Below, piece after piece: positions 1 to 10,665 of a stretch of 64,000 nucleotides of DNA; position 1 is the first letter of the stretch; each line of letters starts with the position of its first letter. The notes beneath the pieces are model-generated. The model saw only the letters and a program-made list of their open reading frames with translations. It had not been told where the DNA came from and ran no database searches. This stretch comes from Rhodopseudomonas sp. BAL398 (GTDB taxonomy: Bacteria > Pseudomonadota > Alphaproteobacteria > Rhizobiales > Xanthobacteraceae): NCBI RefSeq assembly GCF_033001325.1, contig NZ_CP133111.1:5162501-5226500 (forward strand). The letters are read 5' to 3'. The position numbers and the translations under genes are program-made.

Positions 1-3000
1 CGACAAGATCGTTCGCTCCACCCACGGGGTGAACTGCACCGGCTCGTGCTCCTGGAAGGTCTATGTCAAGGGCGGCATCGTCACCTGGGAGACCCAGCAG
101 ACCGACTATCCCAGGACCCGGCCGGACCTGCCGAACCACGAGCCGCGCGGCTGCGCCCGCGGCGCCAGCTACAGCTGGTATCTGTATTCGGGCAACCGGG
201 TGAAGTATCCGCTGGTCCGCTCGCGGCTGTTGAAGGCGTGGCGCGACGCCCGGGTGCTGATGACGCCGGTGGCGGCGTGGAAGTCGATCGTCGAGAATCC
301 GCAGAAGCGCGCGTCCTATGTGTCGAAGCGCGGGCTCGGCGGCTTCGTCCGCGCCCCCTGGGACGAGGTCAATGAACTGATTGCGGCGGCCAATGCCTAC
401 ACCGCAAAAACCTACGGCCCGGACCGGGTGTTCGGATTCTCGCCGATCCCGGCGATGTCGATGGTCAGCTACGCCGCCGGCTCGCGCTATCTGTCGCTGC
501 TCGGCGGCGTCTGCATGTCGTTCTATGACTGGTACTGCGACTTGCCGCCGGCCAGCCCGCAGACCTGGGGCGAGCAGACCGACGTTCCGGAATCCGCCGA
601 CTGGTACAATTCCGGATTCCTGATCCTGTGGGGCTCGAACGTTCCGCAGACCCGCACCCCTGACGCGCACTTCTACACCGAGGTGCGCTACAAGGGCGCC
701 AAAAGCGTGGTGATTTCGTCCGACTATTCGGAGGCCTCGAAATTCGCCGACATGTGGGTGTCGCCGAAGCCGGGCACCGACGCCGCTTTGGGCATGGCGA
801 TGGGCCACGTCATCCTGCGCGAATTTCACATCGACCGGCAGCCGGAATATTTCCGCGACTACGCCAGGCAATATACCGACATGCCGATGCTGGTGCGGCT
901 GGTCAAGCAGGGCGATCACTACGTTCCAGAGCGGTTCATCCGCGCCTCCGATCTCGCCGGCGCGCTCGGCGAGACCAACAATCCGGACTGGAAGACGCTG
1001 GCTTTCGACGAAACCAGCGGGGACCTCGTCGTTCCGAAGGGATCGGTCGGCTTCCGCTGGGGCGAGAAGGGCAAGTGGAATCTGGAGGAGAAGGACGCCA
1101 AGGGCGAACCGACGCTGCTGCGCCTGTCGCTGACCGACATCAAGGACGGTATCGCCTCCGTCGCGTTCCCTTATTTCGGCAATCGCGAACACGATTATTT
1201 CCAGGGCACCGATCATCCCAGCGTCCTGACCCGCAACGTTCCAATCAAGAAGCTGCAATTGACCGAAGGCGAGACGCTGGTGGCGTCGGTGTTCGATCTG
1301 TTTGTCGCCAATTACGGCGTCGACCGCGGCCTCGGCGGCACCAACATCGCCAAGACCTATGATGACATGGAACCGTACACGCCGGCCTGGGCGGAGCAGA
1401 TCACCGGAGTCGCGCGCGCCCAGATCATCACCGTGGCGCGCGAATTCGCCAAGAATGCCGAGAAGACCAAGGGACGATCCATGGTGATCGTCGGCGCCGG
1501 ACTGAACCACTGGTACCACATGGATATGAACTACCGCGGGATCATCAACATGCTGGTGATGTGCGGTTGCGTCGGTCAGTCCGGCGGCGGCTGGTCGCAT
1601 TATGTGGGCCAGGAGAAACTACGGCCGCAATCCGGCTGGACGCCGCTGGCGTTCGGTCTCGACTGGAACCGGCCGCCGCGACAGATGAATTCGACCTCGG
1701 CGTTCTACGCCCACACCGACCAGTGGCGCTACGAGACGCTCGACGTCTCCGAGATCCTGTCGCCGACGGCGCCGGCCGGGCCGTGGGACGGCGCGCTGAT
1801 CGACTACAATGTGCGCGCCGAGCGGATGGGCTGGCTGCCGTCGGCGCCGCAGTTGCAGGAGAATCCGCTCGGGATCAAGGCCAAGGCGGACGCCGCCGGC
1901 CTCGACGCCAAGGACTACGTCGCCAAATCGCTGCAGGCCGGCGAGCTGAAAATGTCCTGCGAAGATCCCGACAATCCGAAGAACTGGCCGCGCAATCTGT
2001 TCGTGTGGCGCTCCAACCTCCTCGGCGCGTCGGGTAAGGGGCATGAATATTTCCTCAAGCACCTGGTCGGCACCAAACATGGCGTGCTTGGCAAGGACCT
2101 CGGAGTCGAGGGCCAGCGCAGGGCCAGCGAAGTGGTCTGGCACGACCAGGCGCCGGAGGGGAAACTCGATCTCCTGGTCACGCTCGATTTCAGGATGTCG
2201 ACCACCTGCATGTATTCCGACATCGTGCTGCCGACCGCAACCTGGTACGAGAAGGACGACCTCAACACCTCGGACATGCATCCCTTCATTCATCCGCTGG
2301 CCGCGGCGGTCGATCCGGCCTGGCAGGCCCGCAGCGACTGGGAGATCTACAAGGGGCTGGCCAAGGCGTTCTCGCAGGTGGCTCCGGAGGTGCTCGGCGT
2401 CGAACAGGACGTGGTGCTGACCCCGATCATGCACGACTCCCCGGGCGAGATCGCCCAGGCCTTCGACGTCAAGGACTGGAAGAAGGGCGAGATCGAGCCG
2501 ATTCCGGGCCGCACCATGCCGGCGGTGACGGTGGTCGAACGCGACTATCCGCATCTCTATGATCGCTTCACCTCGCTCGGGCCGTTGATGGACAAGCTCG
2601 GCAATGGCGGCAAGGGGATGAGCTGGAACACCAGCCACGAGGTGGAATTTCTCCGCAAGCTCAACGGCGAGGTCCACGATGGCCCGGCCAAGGGGATGCC
2701 GCGGATCCAGACCGCGATCGACGCCGCCGAGGTCATTCTGTCGCTGGCGCCGGAGACCAACGGCGAAGTTGCGGTCAAGGCCTGGGAGTCGCTGGGCGGC
2801 TTCACCGGCCGCGATCACAATCATCTGGCGGTGCCCAAAGAAGATGAGAAGATCCGGTTCCGCGATATCGTGGCGCAGCCGCGCAAGATCATCTCGTCGC
2901 CGATCTGGTCCGGGCTGGAATCCGACAAGGTCTGCTACAATGCCGGCTACACCAACGTTCACGAGTTGATTCCGTGGCGGACGCTGACCGGGCGCCAGCA

Positions 3001-3630
3001 GCTCTATCAAGACCATCTGTGGATGCGGGCGTTCGGCGAGGGCTTCTGCGTCTATCGCCCGCCGATCGATACCAAGACCATCAAGCCGATCATCGAGGAG
3101 CGCCCGAACGGCGAAAAGCAGATCGTCCTCAACTTCATCACCCCGCATCAGAAGTGGGGCATCCATTCGACCTACACCGACAACCTGCTGATGCTGACGC
3201 TGTCACGCGGCGGCCCAATCGTGTGGATCAGCGAGGACGACGCGGTCAGGGGCGGCATCGTCGATAACGACTGGATCGAGGCCTACAACACCAACGGTGC
3301 GCTGGTGGCGCGCGCGGTGGTGTCGCAGCGGGTCAAGAACGGCATGTGCATGATGTATCACGCGCAGGAGAAGATCGTGAACGTGCCCGGGTCGCAAATG
3401 ACCGGGCAGCGCGGCGGCATCCACAATTCGGTGACCCGCGTGGTGACGAAGCCGACCCATATGATCGGCGGCTATGCACAGCAGGCCTACGGCTTCAACT
3501 ATTACGGCACCGTGGGATCGAACCGCGACGAATTCGTGATCATTCGTAAAATGACGAAGATCGACTGGCTGGAGGGCGCCGCCCCCGACGCCACGATCGA
3601 CGACAGGACCGGCAAGCTGGAGACCGCATC

Positions 3631-3634
<4 letters not shown>
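1..3634 (+). CDS. narG: Respiratory nitrate reductase alpha subunit NarG, 5' end outside window
   Basis: Catalytic molybdenum subunit of the membrane-bound nitrate reductase, reducing nitrate to nitrite on the cytoplasmic side. The reading frame is open from base 2, so the gene begins upstream; about 1210 residues are visible against roughly 1250 in E. coli NarG, so only some 35-40 residues are missing. The GTG at 29 is an internal valine, not the start. The N-terminal HGVNCTGSCSW block gives the His and Cys ligands of the FS0 iron-sulfur cluster. The block QTWGEQTDVPESADWY and the motif WGSNVPQTRTPDAHF are typical of NarG around the Mo-bisMGD site. The stop overlaps the narH start (ATGA). 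Very secure. Confidence 0.98.
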
Positions 3635-5150
<1,516 letters not shown>

Positions 5151-5151
<1 letters not shown>

Positions 5152-5903
5152 TGCGAGACTCAACGAGTGTGCTCACCTTCAAGGTGCTGTCCGCGCTGCT
5201 GTCGTATCCGGAGGCCGAGTTGTGCGCGGCAGTTCCGGAAATGCGGCGGGCGCTGGACGGCGAGCGACTGATCCCGGCGCCGCAACGCGCCGCGCTCGAT
5301 CGTTTTCTCGACGAGGTCGAAACCGGCGACCTCTACGATCTGCAGGAGCGCTATGTGCAGCTGTTCGATCGCTCGCGCACGCTGTCGCTGCACATTTTCG
5401 AGCACGTCCATGGCGAGAGCCGGGACCGCGGCCAGGCTATGATCGATCTCGGCGCGATCTATCAGCAGGGCGGGCTGGCGATGCGGCCCGGCGAATTGCC
5501 GGACTTTCTGCCGCTGCTGCTGGAATACTGCTCGACGCTGCCGCTCGACACCGCACGCGAATTCCTCGGCCAGCCGGCACATATCCTGGCGGCGCTGGCG
5601 GAACGGCTGCGCAAGCGTGAATCCAGCTACGAGTGGGTGCTGCGTGCGATCGGTGCGATCGCCGCCGCCGAATTGCGCAAGGCCGATCTCGACGCGATCA
5701 TGTCGGAACAGGAGGCCGATCCCAACGACTTCGCTGCGCTCGACGCGGCGTGGGAAGAAGAGGCCGTCAGCTTCGGGCCGGGCGCCGGTGCGCAATCCGC
5801 GATCGGCGGCTGCGGCACCGATGCGCTCGCCGCGCGGATGCGCCATGCCAAACGCGCGGTGTCGACCGCGGACAATCCGTTGAGCCCGGGAGCAGCGTCA
5901 TGA
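5151..5903 (+). CDS. narJ: Nitrate reductase assembly chaperone NarJ (delta subunit)
   Basis: System-specific chaperone that binds apo-NarG and helps insertion of the molybdenum cofactor and membrane docking; it is not part of the final enzyme. It has 250 residues with the typical NarJ/TorD-like all-helical composition. Recognisable blocks are the N-terminal FKVLSALLSYPEAEL, the central YVQLFDRSRTLSLHIFEHVH and the DYLP-like region LPDFLPLLLEYC. The order narH-narJ-narI with 1-nt and 4-nt overlaps confirms the assignment. The C-terminal tail is low in conservation, as in other members. Confidence 0.96.
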
Positions 5904-6628
5904 ATGGAACCCTCAATCACATCGCCTTCGGCTGGTATCCGTATTTCGCCCTGACCGTGTTCCTGTGCGGCAGCCTGTTGCGCTATGACCGTGAGCAATA
6001 CACGTGGAAGAGCGGATCGAGCCAGTTGCTGCGGCGTCGCCAGCTGACCTGGGGCTCGAATCTGTTTCACGTCGGCGTGCTCCTGATCTTTGCTGGTCAC
6101 TTGTTCGGGCTGCTGACGCCGATTTGGATCTGGGAGACGCTGGGCGTGAGCCACAGCTTCAAACAAGGCGTCGCTATCGTGGTCGGCGGCACCGCTGGCC
6201 TGATCTGCCTGGTCGGCATTGTCCTGCTGCTGCATCGTCGGCTGACGGATTCGCGAATTCTGAAGCACTCCTCCTTCGGCGATATCGCGGTGCTGGCGCT
6301 GCTGCTGGTCCAGCTGTTGCTTGGGCTGTCCAGCATCTTCGTCTCGCTGGGCCATATGGATGGGCACGAGATGGTGAAGTTGATGAGCTGGGCCCAGGGC
6401 ATCCTGACGCTGCAGCCGGGCGCCTCGGCCTATGTCGCCGACGTTCACCCGATCTTCAAGGCTCACCTCCTGATCGGCATGACGATCTTCCTCGTGTTTC
6501 CCTTCACCCGGCTGGTCCATATCTGGAGCGCGCCGGTGTGGTATCTCGGGCGTCGCGGCTATCAGCTGGTGCGCACGAATCGTAAGGGCGTCCGCGGTGT
6601 CGGCGCGCCAGTTCAACCGGCGGAGTAA
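5900..6628 (+). CDS. narI: Respiratory nitrate reductase gamma subunit NarI (cytochrome b)
   Basis: Membrane anchor and quinol oxidase subunit of NarGHI, 242 residues. The start is the ATG overlapping the narJ stop; a longer upstream frame is a shadow. Five hydrophobic segments are visible. Haem ligand candidates are His57 and His67 in FHVGVLLIFAGHLFG and a second pair in the C-terminal HPIFKAHLLIGM...FTRLVH region. These match the two b-type haems of the family. It ends 5 nt before the next gene, so the operon continues. Confidence 0.97.
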   Translation: MNGTLNHIAFGWYPYFALTVFLCGSLLRYDREQYTWKSGSSQLLRRRQLTWGSNLFHVGVLLIFAGHLFGLLTPIWIWETLGVSHSFKQGVAIVVGGTAGLICLVGIVLLLHRRLTDSRILKHSSFGDIAVLALLLVQLLLGLSSIFVSLGHMDGHEMVKLMSWAQGILTLQPGASAYVADVHPIFKAHLLIGMTIFLVFPFTRLVHIWSAPVWYLGRRGYQLVRTNRKGVRGVGAPVQPAE

Positions 6629-6633
6629 GGCAC

Positions 6634-7467
6634 ATGAGCAATCTTGCGTTTGCACCATCGGCTACGCCTCAGAACCGTGTCGTCAGCGTCAACGGCCGAA
6701 GCATTCCGCGCGAAACCATCGCGCAGGAGGCGCAGCATCATCCCGCCACGACGCCGGCGGCCGCCTTTGCGGAAGCGGCCCGCGCGCTGGTAATCAGGCA
6801 GTTGCTGCTGGATCGGGCCAACGAACTCGGATTGCTGCCGAAGCCATTGGCCGATGCGCAGGGCCGCCGCGAGACCGACGAGGAGGCCTTGGTCCGTCAG
6901 GTGGTCGAGCTCGAGGTGATCACGCCGGTCGCCGACGAGGCGACCTGCCGACGCTACTACGAGAAGAACCTCGCGAGATTCCGGTCGTTGGCGATCTTCG
7001 AAGCCGCCCACATCCTGTTCCCGGCGGCGCCAGGCGACCCGACGGCGCGCGCCGAGGCAAGACTCGAGGTGGCGGCGGTTCTGAAGCTTGTTCAAGCCGC
7101 ACCTGAAAGGTTCGCCGAACTGGCACGGCGGCATTCTGCATGTCCGTCGAGTCAGCAGGGCGGCAATCTCGGCCAGATCAGCTCCGGCACCACGACTCCG
7201 GAATTCGAAAAGGCGCTCGACCGGCTGCAACCCGGCGAGACTTGCGCTGAGCCGGCCGAGACCCGCTACGGCTTTCACATCGTGCGGCTCAACCGGCGCA
7301 TCGAGGGCCAGTTGTTGCCGTTCGAGACCGTTCGTCTGCGGATTGCCGAATATCTCAACGAGGCGGTCGAGCGGCGCGCCACGGTTCAATACATTTCGAT
7401 GCTGGCCGGCAACGCCGTCATCACCGGCGTCGTCCTTGATGCGGCAACGTCGCCGCTGGTCCAATAA
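6634..7467 (+). CDS. PpiC/parvulin-type peptidyl-prolyl cis-trans isomerase (NifM-like) in the nar operon
   Basis: 277-residue protein with an N-terminal helical region (about 1-120, SurA/NifM-like) and a parvulin rotamase domain (about 125-225). The rotamase motifs are FEAAHILF, FAELARRHSACPSS, GGNLGQIS and YGFHIVRLNRR. No signal peptide is seen, so a cytoplasmic role is likely. The gene follows narI by 5 nt with GGAG upstream of its ATG. Prolyl isomerases are known nar-operon members in several bacteria and are presumed to help fold or assemble the reductase. That role is inferred here; the domain call is firm. Confidence 0.88.
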   Translation: MSNLAFAPSATPQNRVVSVNGRSIPRETIAQEAQHHPATTPAAAFAEAARALVIRQLLLDRANELGLLPKPLADAQGRRETDEEALVRQVVELEVITPVADEATCRRYYEKNLARFRSLAIFEAAHILFPAAPGDPTARAEARLEVAAVLKLVQAAPERFAELARRHSACPSSQQGGNLGQISSGTTTPEFEKALDRLQPGETCAEPAETRYGFHIVRLNRRIEGQLLPFETVRLRIAEYLNEAVERRATVQYISMLAGNAVITGVVLDAATSPLVQ

Positions 7468-7479
7468 GGAGCGCTTCTG

Positions 7480-7851
7480 ATGCTTCTCGGCGATCTGTTG
7501 CGACAATTTCAGGACGAGGCGGTGGCGACCACGACGCTGCTGGCGACGAACGACTTTCGTCGCCTCGGTCAGGTCCGGCACGCCGCCGAACACTACGGTG
7601 AGACGGTCGGTGAATACGTGGCCAATGCGGTGCGTGGTTTCGCCGACCGGGGCAACGACGAAGACTGGCTTGCCATGATGACCGCGCTGGAGCATTCGAG
7701 CGACGCCGCATCGACTTGCCTGGAACGCATGATCGACTGGTCGCTGTTGCGCGATCAGGCTCCGACAGCGCAATCCAGCTGCAGTTGTGGCGGTCATGCC
7801 GGCGATGATCCGACGGCTAATTCCGGGACGGACTGGGAGGGGAACCGGTGA
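7480..7851 (+). CDS. Unrecognised 123-residue protein of the nar operon with C-terminal CxCGGH motif
   Basis: Not recognised. The ATG at 7480 is preceded by AAGGAG, and the stop overlaps the next gene's GTG, so it is very likely translated as part of the nar unit. The first 90 residues look helical (LLGDLLRQFQDEAVATTTLLATND, then alternating acidic and hydrophobic stretches). The C-terminal tail contains SSCSCGGHAG, where two Cys and a His could bind metal. No signal peptide or membrane segment. A role in cofactor or metal delivery to the nitrate reductase is a guess from context only. Confidence 0.75.
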   Translation: MLLGDLLRQFQDEAVATTTLLATNDFRRLGQVRHAAEHYGETVGEYVANAVRGFADRGNDEDWLAMMTALEHSSDAASTCLERMIDWSLLRDQAPTAQSSCSCGGHAGDDPTANSGTDWEGNR

Positions 7852-8435
7852 TCGCCGCATCTGGGACAATCGCGCCGCATTCTCAACAGACCGAGGCTGA
7901 TATCGACGTGCCTTTCGCGGCGATGCTGTATGACGACAGTCTTCGCGCCGACGCCGTACTCGCTGGTTGCATGCGGGATTTGCAGGTGCAGGGCCTTCGT
8001 CTCGGCGGCGTGATCCAGATTGCCCATGACCGGCCGGATCGCCATCGCTGCGATATGATCCTGCACGATCTGTTTTCCGGCGACCAGATTTCGATCTCGG
8101 CGGATCGTGGCGCTCAGGCTCGCGGCTGCAAACTTGATCTCGACGCGCTGGCGCAGGCTGCGGTCTGGATGGAGCGGGCGCTCGATGGCCCGCTCGATCT
8201 GATGGTGTTGAACAAATTCGGCAAGCAGGAGGCCGCCGGCCGCGGCCTGCTGCAACCGGTTGCGGAAGCGATCAGCCGTGGCATTCCGACCGTCGCGGGG
8301 GTCTCGGCGGTTAATCTTGAAGCCTGCATCGCATTTGCCGGTGGCAGGCCGGCGATTCTCAAGCCGCACGCTGGCGAACTCGATGCGTGGTGCCGGCGGC
8401 AGGTCGAGAGCAAGCTGATGTCGCCGCCGCAGTGA
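7848..8435 (+). CDS. DUF2478 family protein, last gene of the nar operon
   Basis: 195-residue protein with a GTG start that overlaps the preceding stop; GGGAGG lies just upstream. Family traits are the Cys/His-containing first half, the segment DLMVLNKFGKQEAAGRGL typical of DUF2478, and IPTVAGVSAVNLEACIAFAGG near the end. These proteins are often encoded beside molybdenum-transport or molybdoenzyme genes and resemble NTPase folds, but no reaction is established. Position behind narGHJI supports a molybdoenzyme-related job (inference). No obvious terminator follows. Confidence 0.8.
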   Translation: MIAASGTIAPHSQQTEADIDVPFAAMLYDDSLRADAVLAGCMRDLQVQGLRLGGVIQIAHDRPDRHRCDMILHDLFSGDQISISADRGAQARGCKLDLDALAQAAVWMERALDGPLDLMVLNKFGKQEAAGRGLLQPVAEAISRGIPTVAGVSAVNLEACIAFAGGRPAILKPHAGELDAWCRRQVESKLMSPPQ

Positions 8436-8476
8436 CCGCAACCAGGGTTGGCCAGCGCGAGAATTGAAGCGAGAGC

Positions 8477-8692
8477 GGAATCCATGAGCCAAGTCACACG
8501 CTGTACGACAGAAACCCCGACGTCCAAATGCTTGGCGATTTTGTAGATGCCGAGCCTTGCGTCACGAAGATTGCGAATCTCTTGTTCGATTGCTTTGGCA
8601 ACCGGTGGTCGCCCCGATCGCCTTCCTTCAGCTTTTGCCCTGGCCAGCCCGGCCATAACCCGCTCCCGAATGATTGCGTGCCATCGCGGCAC
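8477..8692 (-). pseudogene. Serine recombinase (resolvase/invertase) C-terminal remnant
   Basis: On the minus strand a stretch of about 72 codons reads like the end of a resolvase. It has IRERVMAGLARAKAEGRRSG, then RPPVAKAIEQEI, then a helix-turn-helix-like tail GIYKIAKHLDVGVSVVQRV. The catalytic serine N-terminal domain is absent, and the frame runs on into unrelated sequence antisense to the DUF2478 gene. It is best read as debris of a mobile element between the nar operon and the LysR gene. Confidence 0.7.
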
Positions 8693-8695
8693 AAG

Positions 8696-9643
8696 TCAAC
8701 CGAACGGCGTCCGCGAATCCCGGAGTGGTTCAGCGCCAAAGCTGTTCGCGCATGCGAGTGGCGACCTCAGAAACCCGCTCTCTTCTGCCGCCAACGCTGC
8801 CACCTCCGGAAGGATGGTCGTCTCGACACTTGGCAGGTAGGCTGCGGAGTAATCGACGTTCGCAACTTTCGGCTCCTCGACGAGAATCGACAAGTCGCCG
8901 GATTCGAGATCTGCTCTGAACAAGTCGGGCGGCAGCAGGCTGACGCCGACTCCGCGTCGCACCAGCGATGCCATGACGCTGAAGCTATTGCAGCGGTGAA
9001 CCAGACCGGGACTGACATCGGCCTGCTCAAACCAGTGCACCGTCGAGTAGTAGGCATTGGCGTCCTGCGGCATGCTGATGATCGGCAATTCAGCAAGGTC
9101 GGTCGCCGTCATCGCACGATCTTTCGGCCTCAGCCGGGGATGGCCAAGCCATCGCATGGCGCAACTGCCGAGCGGGACCAGAACAACGCCGGTCAACTGC
9201 ACGGGGCCAGGCAACAGCGCAATGTCGATCTGGCGGCGGGCCAGCTTGGTTGCCAGGCGGCTCGACAGATCGACGTCGATCTCAAGCTGCACCTTGGGAT
9301 AGCGATCCTCGATCCGGGTCAGCATATTCTGGAACCAGGTGAGCGCGATGCTCTCCACCACGCCGACACGAATCGTGCCGACCGCGGCCGTTCCGCTCGC
9401 CGCCACACGCATGGTGGCGACTTCGGACAGGATGCGCTCGGCCTTGCCAAGGCAGATCTGGCCGAGCGGCGTCGGCACCACGTTGCGTCCCTGGCGGCGT
9501 AGAACCTTGGCGCCGAGCTCGCGTTCCAGCTCCTGGATCCGCCGGGTGATGGCGGGCTGTGTCAGATTGAGGTGCTGTGCAGCCGCCCCAATGCCGCCAA
9601 GCCGTGCCACCCAGACCAATGTCTCGAGGTTGCGAGAGTCCAT
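8696..9643 (-). CDS. LysR-family transcriptional regulator
   Basis: 315 residues. The N-terminal winged helix-turn-helix (about 1-60) contains LGGIGAAAQHLNLTQPAITRRIQ and RQGRNVVPTPLG, which is classic LysR. A type-2 periplasmic-binding-protein-like effector domain (about 90-295) follows. It is divergent from the binding-protein gene at 9759 with a 115-nt AT-rich gap, so it probably controls that uptake/hydrolysis operon in response to its substrate. The C terminus ends next to the resolvase remnant, so its last residues may have been altered. The effector cannot be told from sequence. Confidence 0.93.
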   Translation of the reverse strand: MDSRNLETLVWVARLGGIGAAAQHLNLTQPAITRRIQELERELGAKVLRRQGRNVVPTPLGQICLGKAERILSEVATMRVAASGTAAVGTIRVGVVESIALTWFQNMLTRIEDRYPKVQLEIDVDLSSRLATKLARRQIDIALLPGPVQLTGVVLVPLGSCAMRWLGHPRLRPKDRAMTATDLAELPIISMPQDANAYYSTVHWFEQADVSPGLVHRCNSFSVMASLVRRGVGVSLLPPDLFRADLESGDLSILVEEPKVANVDYSAAYLPSVETTILPEVAALAAEESGFLRSPLACANSFGAEPLRDSRTPFG

Positions 9644-9758
9644 TCACATATAAAATATGCGCATAGATTAAATGTCCAGATTTCATTTGTAATGCACCGC
9701 AATAACCCAAATAATTCCCTTAAAGTGCCGGGTTATGCAGCGAGGGAATGGGAAAAAC
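9644..9758. promoter_or_regulatory. Divergent LysR control region with TATGCGCATA palindrome
   Basis: AT-rich gap between the lysR-type gene and the transporter operon. A perfect 10-bp palindrome, TATGCGCATA, lies at 9656-9665, close to the regulator start. It is a candidate LysR binding core. Promoter boxes are not clear enough to assign. Confidence 0.45.
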
Positions 9759-10628
9759 ATGCGCAATATTTATTGGTTATTGCCGCGCGCCGCCGTCTGT
9801 GTTGCCGCCATGATCGCAGCAAGCGTCGCGGTCGCGCGGGCCGATGATGGGTGTGAGCCGACCAAGATGGCGGCCAAATATCCGGGGCTGGCTGGCAAGA
9901 CAATCAAGATCGGGCAGGACGGCGAAACCGTGCCGTTCAGTCAGCGCGATCCCAAGGACTTCAACAAGCTGATCGGCCTCGATGCCGACCTCGCCCGTGC
10001 TACCTTCGCCTGTGTCGGCGTTCCGATGGAATTCTCGATCGGCACCTGGGCCGGTCTGATCCCCGCGACCATGGCGGGTCAGATCGACGTCATGTGGGAC
10101 ACGCTGCTCTACACTCCCGAACGCGCGAAGAAGATGGACTTCGTCGTTTACATGAATGCGGCCACCGGCATGCTGGTGGCGAAGGGCAATCCCAAAGCCA
10201 TCCACGCGCTTGGCGATATCTGCGGTGTGACCGCGACCACGACGCTTGGTACCACGCAAGAGGCGATGTTACGCGAGGCCGCCGGCAAGTGCGTCGCCGC
10301 CGGCAAGCCGGCCGTCAACATCATCACCTCCTCGGACATGCCGAGCGGGATGCGGCTGGTGCAGAACGGGCGTGCTGATCTGGTCGCGATCAACAAATTC
10401 GTCGGCGAGAGTCTGGTGGCGTCGAACCCAACCGTGATCGAAAGTGCTTTCGATGTCATCACAGGCGCAAAAATCGCGGTGGGCACCGCCAAGGGCAATT
10501 CCGATCTGATCAAGGCGATCCGCGACGGGCTTGCCGCGATCCGGGCCAACGGCACCGAGAAGGCGATCTACGATCGCTACCATGTGGACTACAGCCTCAC
10601 CACGGAGCCTGCCGTTCTCACCGAGTGA
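9759..10628 (+). CDS. Family-3 ABC transporter substrate-binding protein (polar amino acid type)
   Basis: Periplasmic binding protein, 289 residues from the ATG at 9759; an ATG at 9735 would add eight residues before the signal peptide. The signal peptide is MRNIYWLLPRAAVCVAAMIA with cleavage expected near ARA-DDG. The mature part shows family-3 features: GQDGETVPFSQRD, LIGLDADLARATFACVG and the MSGQ-like block TMAGQIDVMWDTLLYTPERAKKMDF. It is the first gene of an operon with an M20-like hydrolase, a fused permease-ATPase and an M24 protein. The ligand is probably an amino acid or small amide (inference). Confidence 0.9.
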   Translation: MRNIYWLLPRAAVCVAAMIAASVAVARADDGCEPTKMAAKYPGLAGKTIKIGQDGETVPFSQRDPKDFNKLIGLDADLARATFACVGVPMEFSIGTWAGLIPATMAGQIDVMWDTLLYTPERAKKMDFVVYMNAATGMLVAKGNPKAIHALGDICGVTATTTLGTTQEAMLREAAGKCVAAGKPAVNIITSSDMPSGMRLVQNGRADLVAINKFVGESLVASNPTVIESAFDVITGAKIAVGTAKGNSDLIKAIRDGLAAIRANGTEKAIYDRYHVDYSLTTEPAVLTE

Positions 10629-10665
10629 GCGCACCCCCGCAAGCGATCCATCCAGGAGAAACCCC

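Noticed and set aside
29-31. GTG as start of narG
   Set aside because: The frame is open upstream with conserved NarG residues (DKIVRSTHG), so this codon is internal.
1619-3166. 515-codon open frame opposite narG
   Set aside because: It lies fully antisense to a certain gene, has shadow-type composition rich in Arg, Asp and His, and shows no family motif. High GC content makes such frames common.
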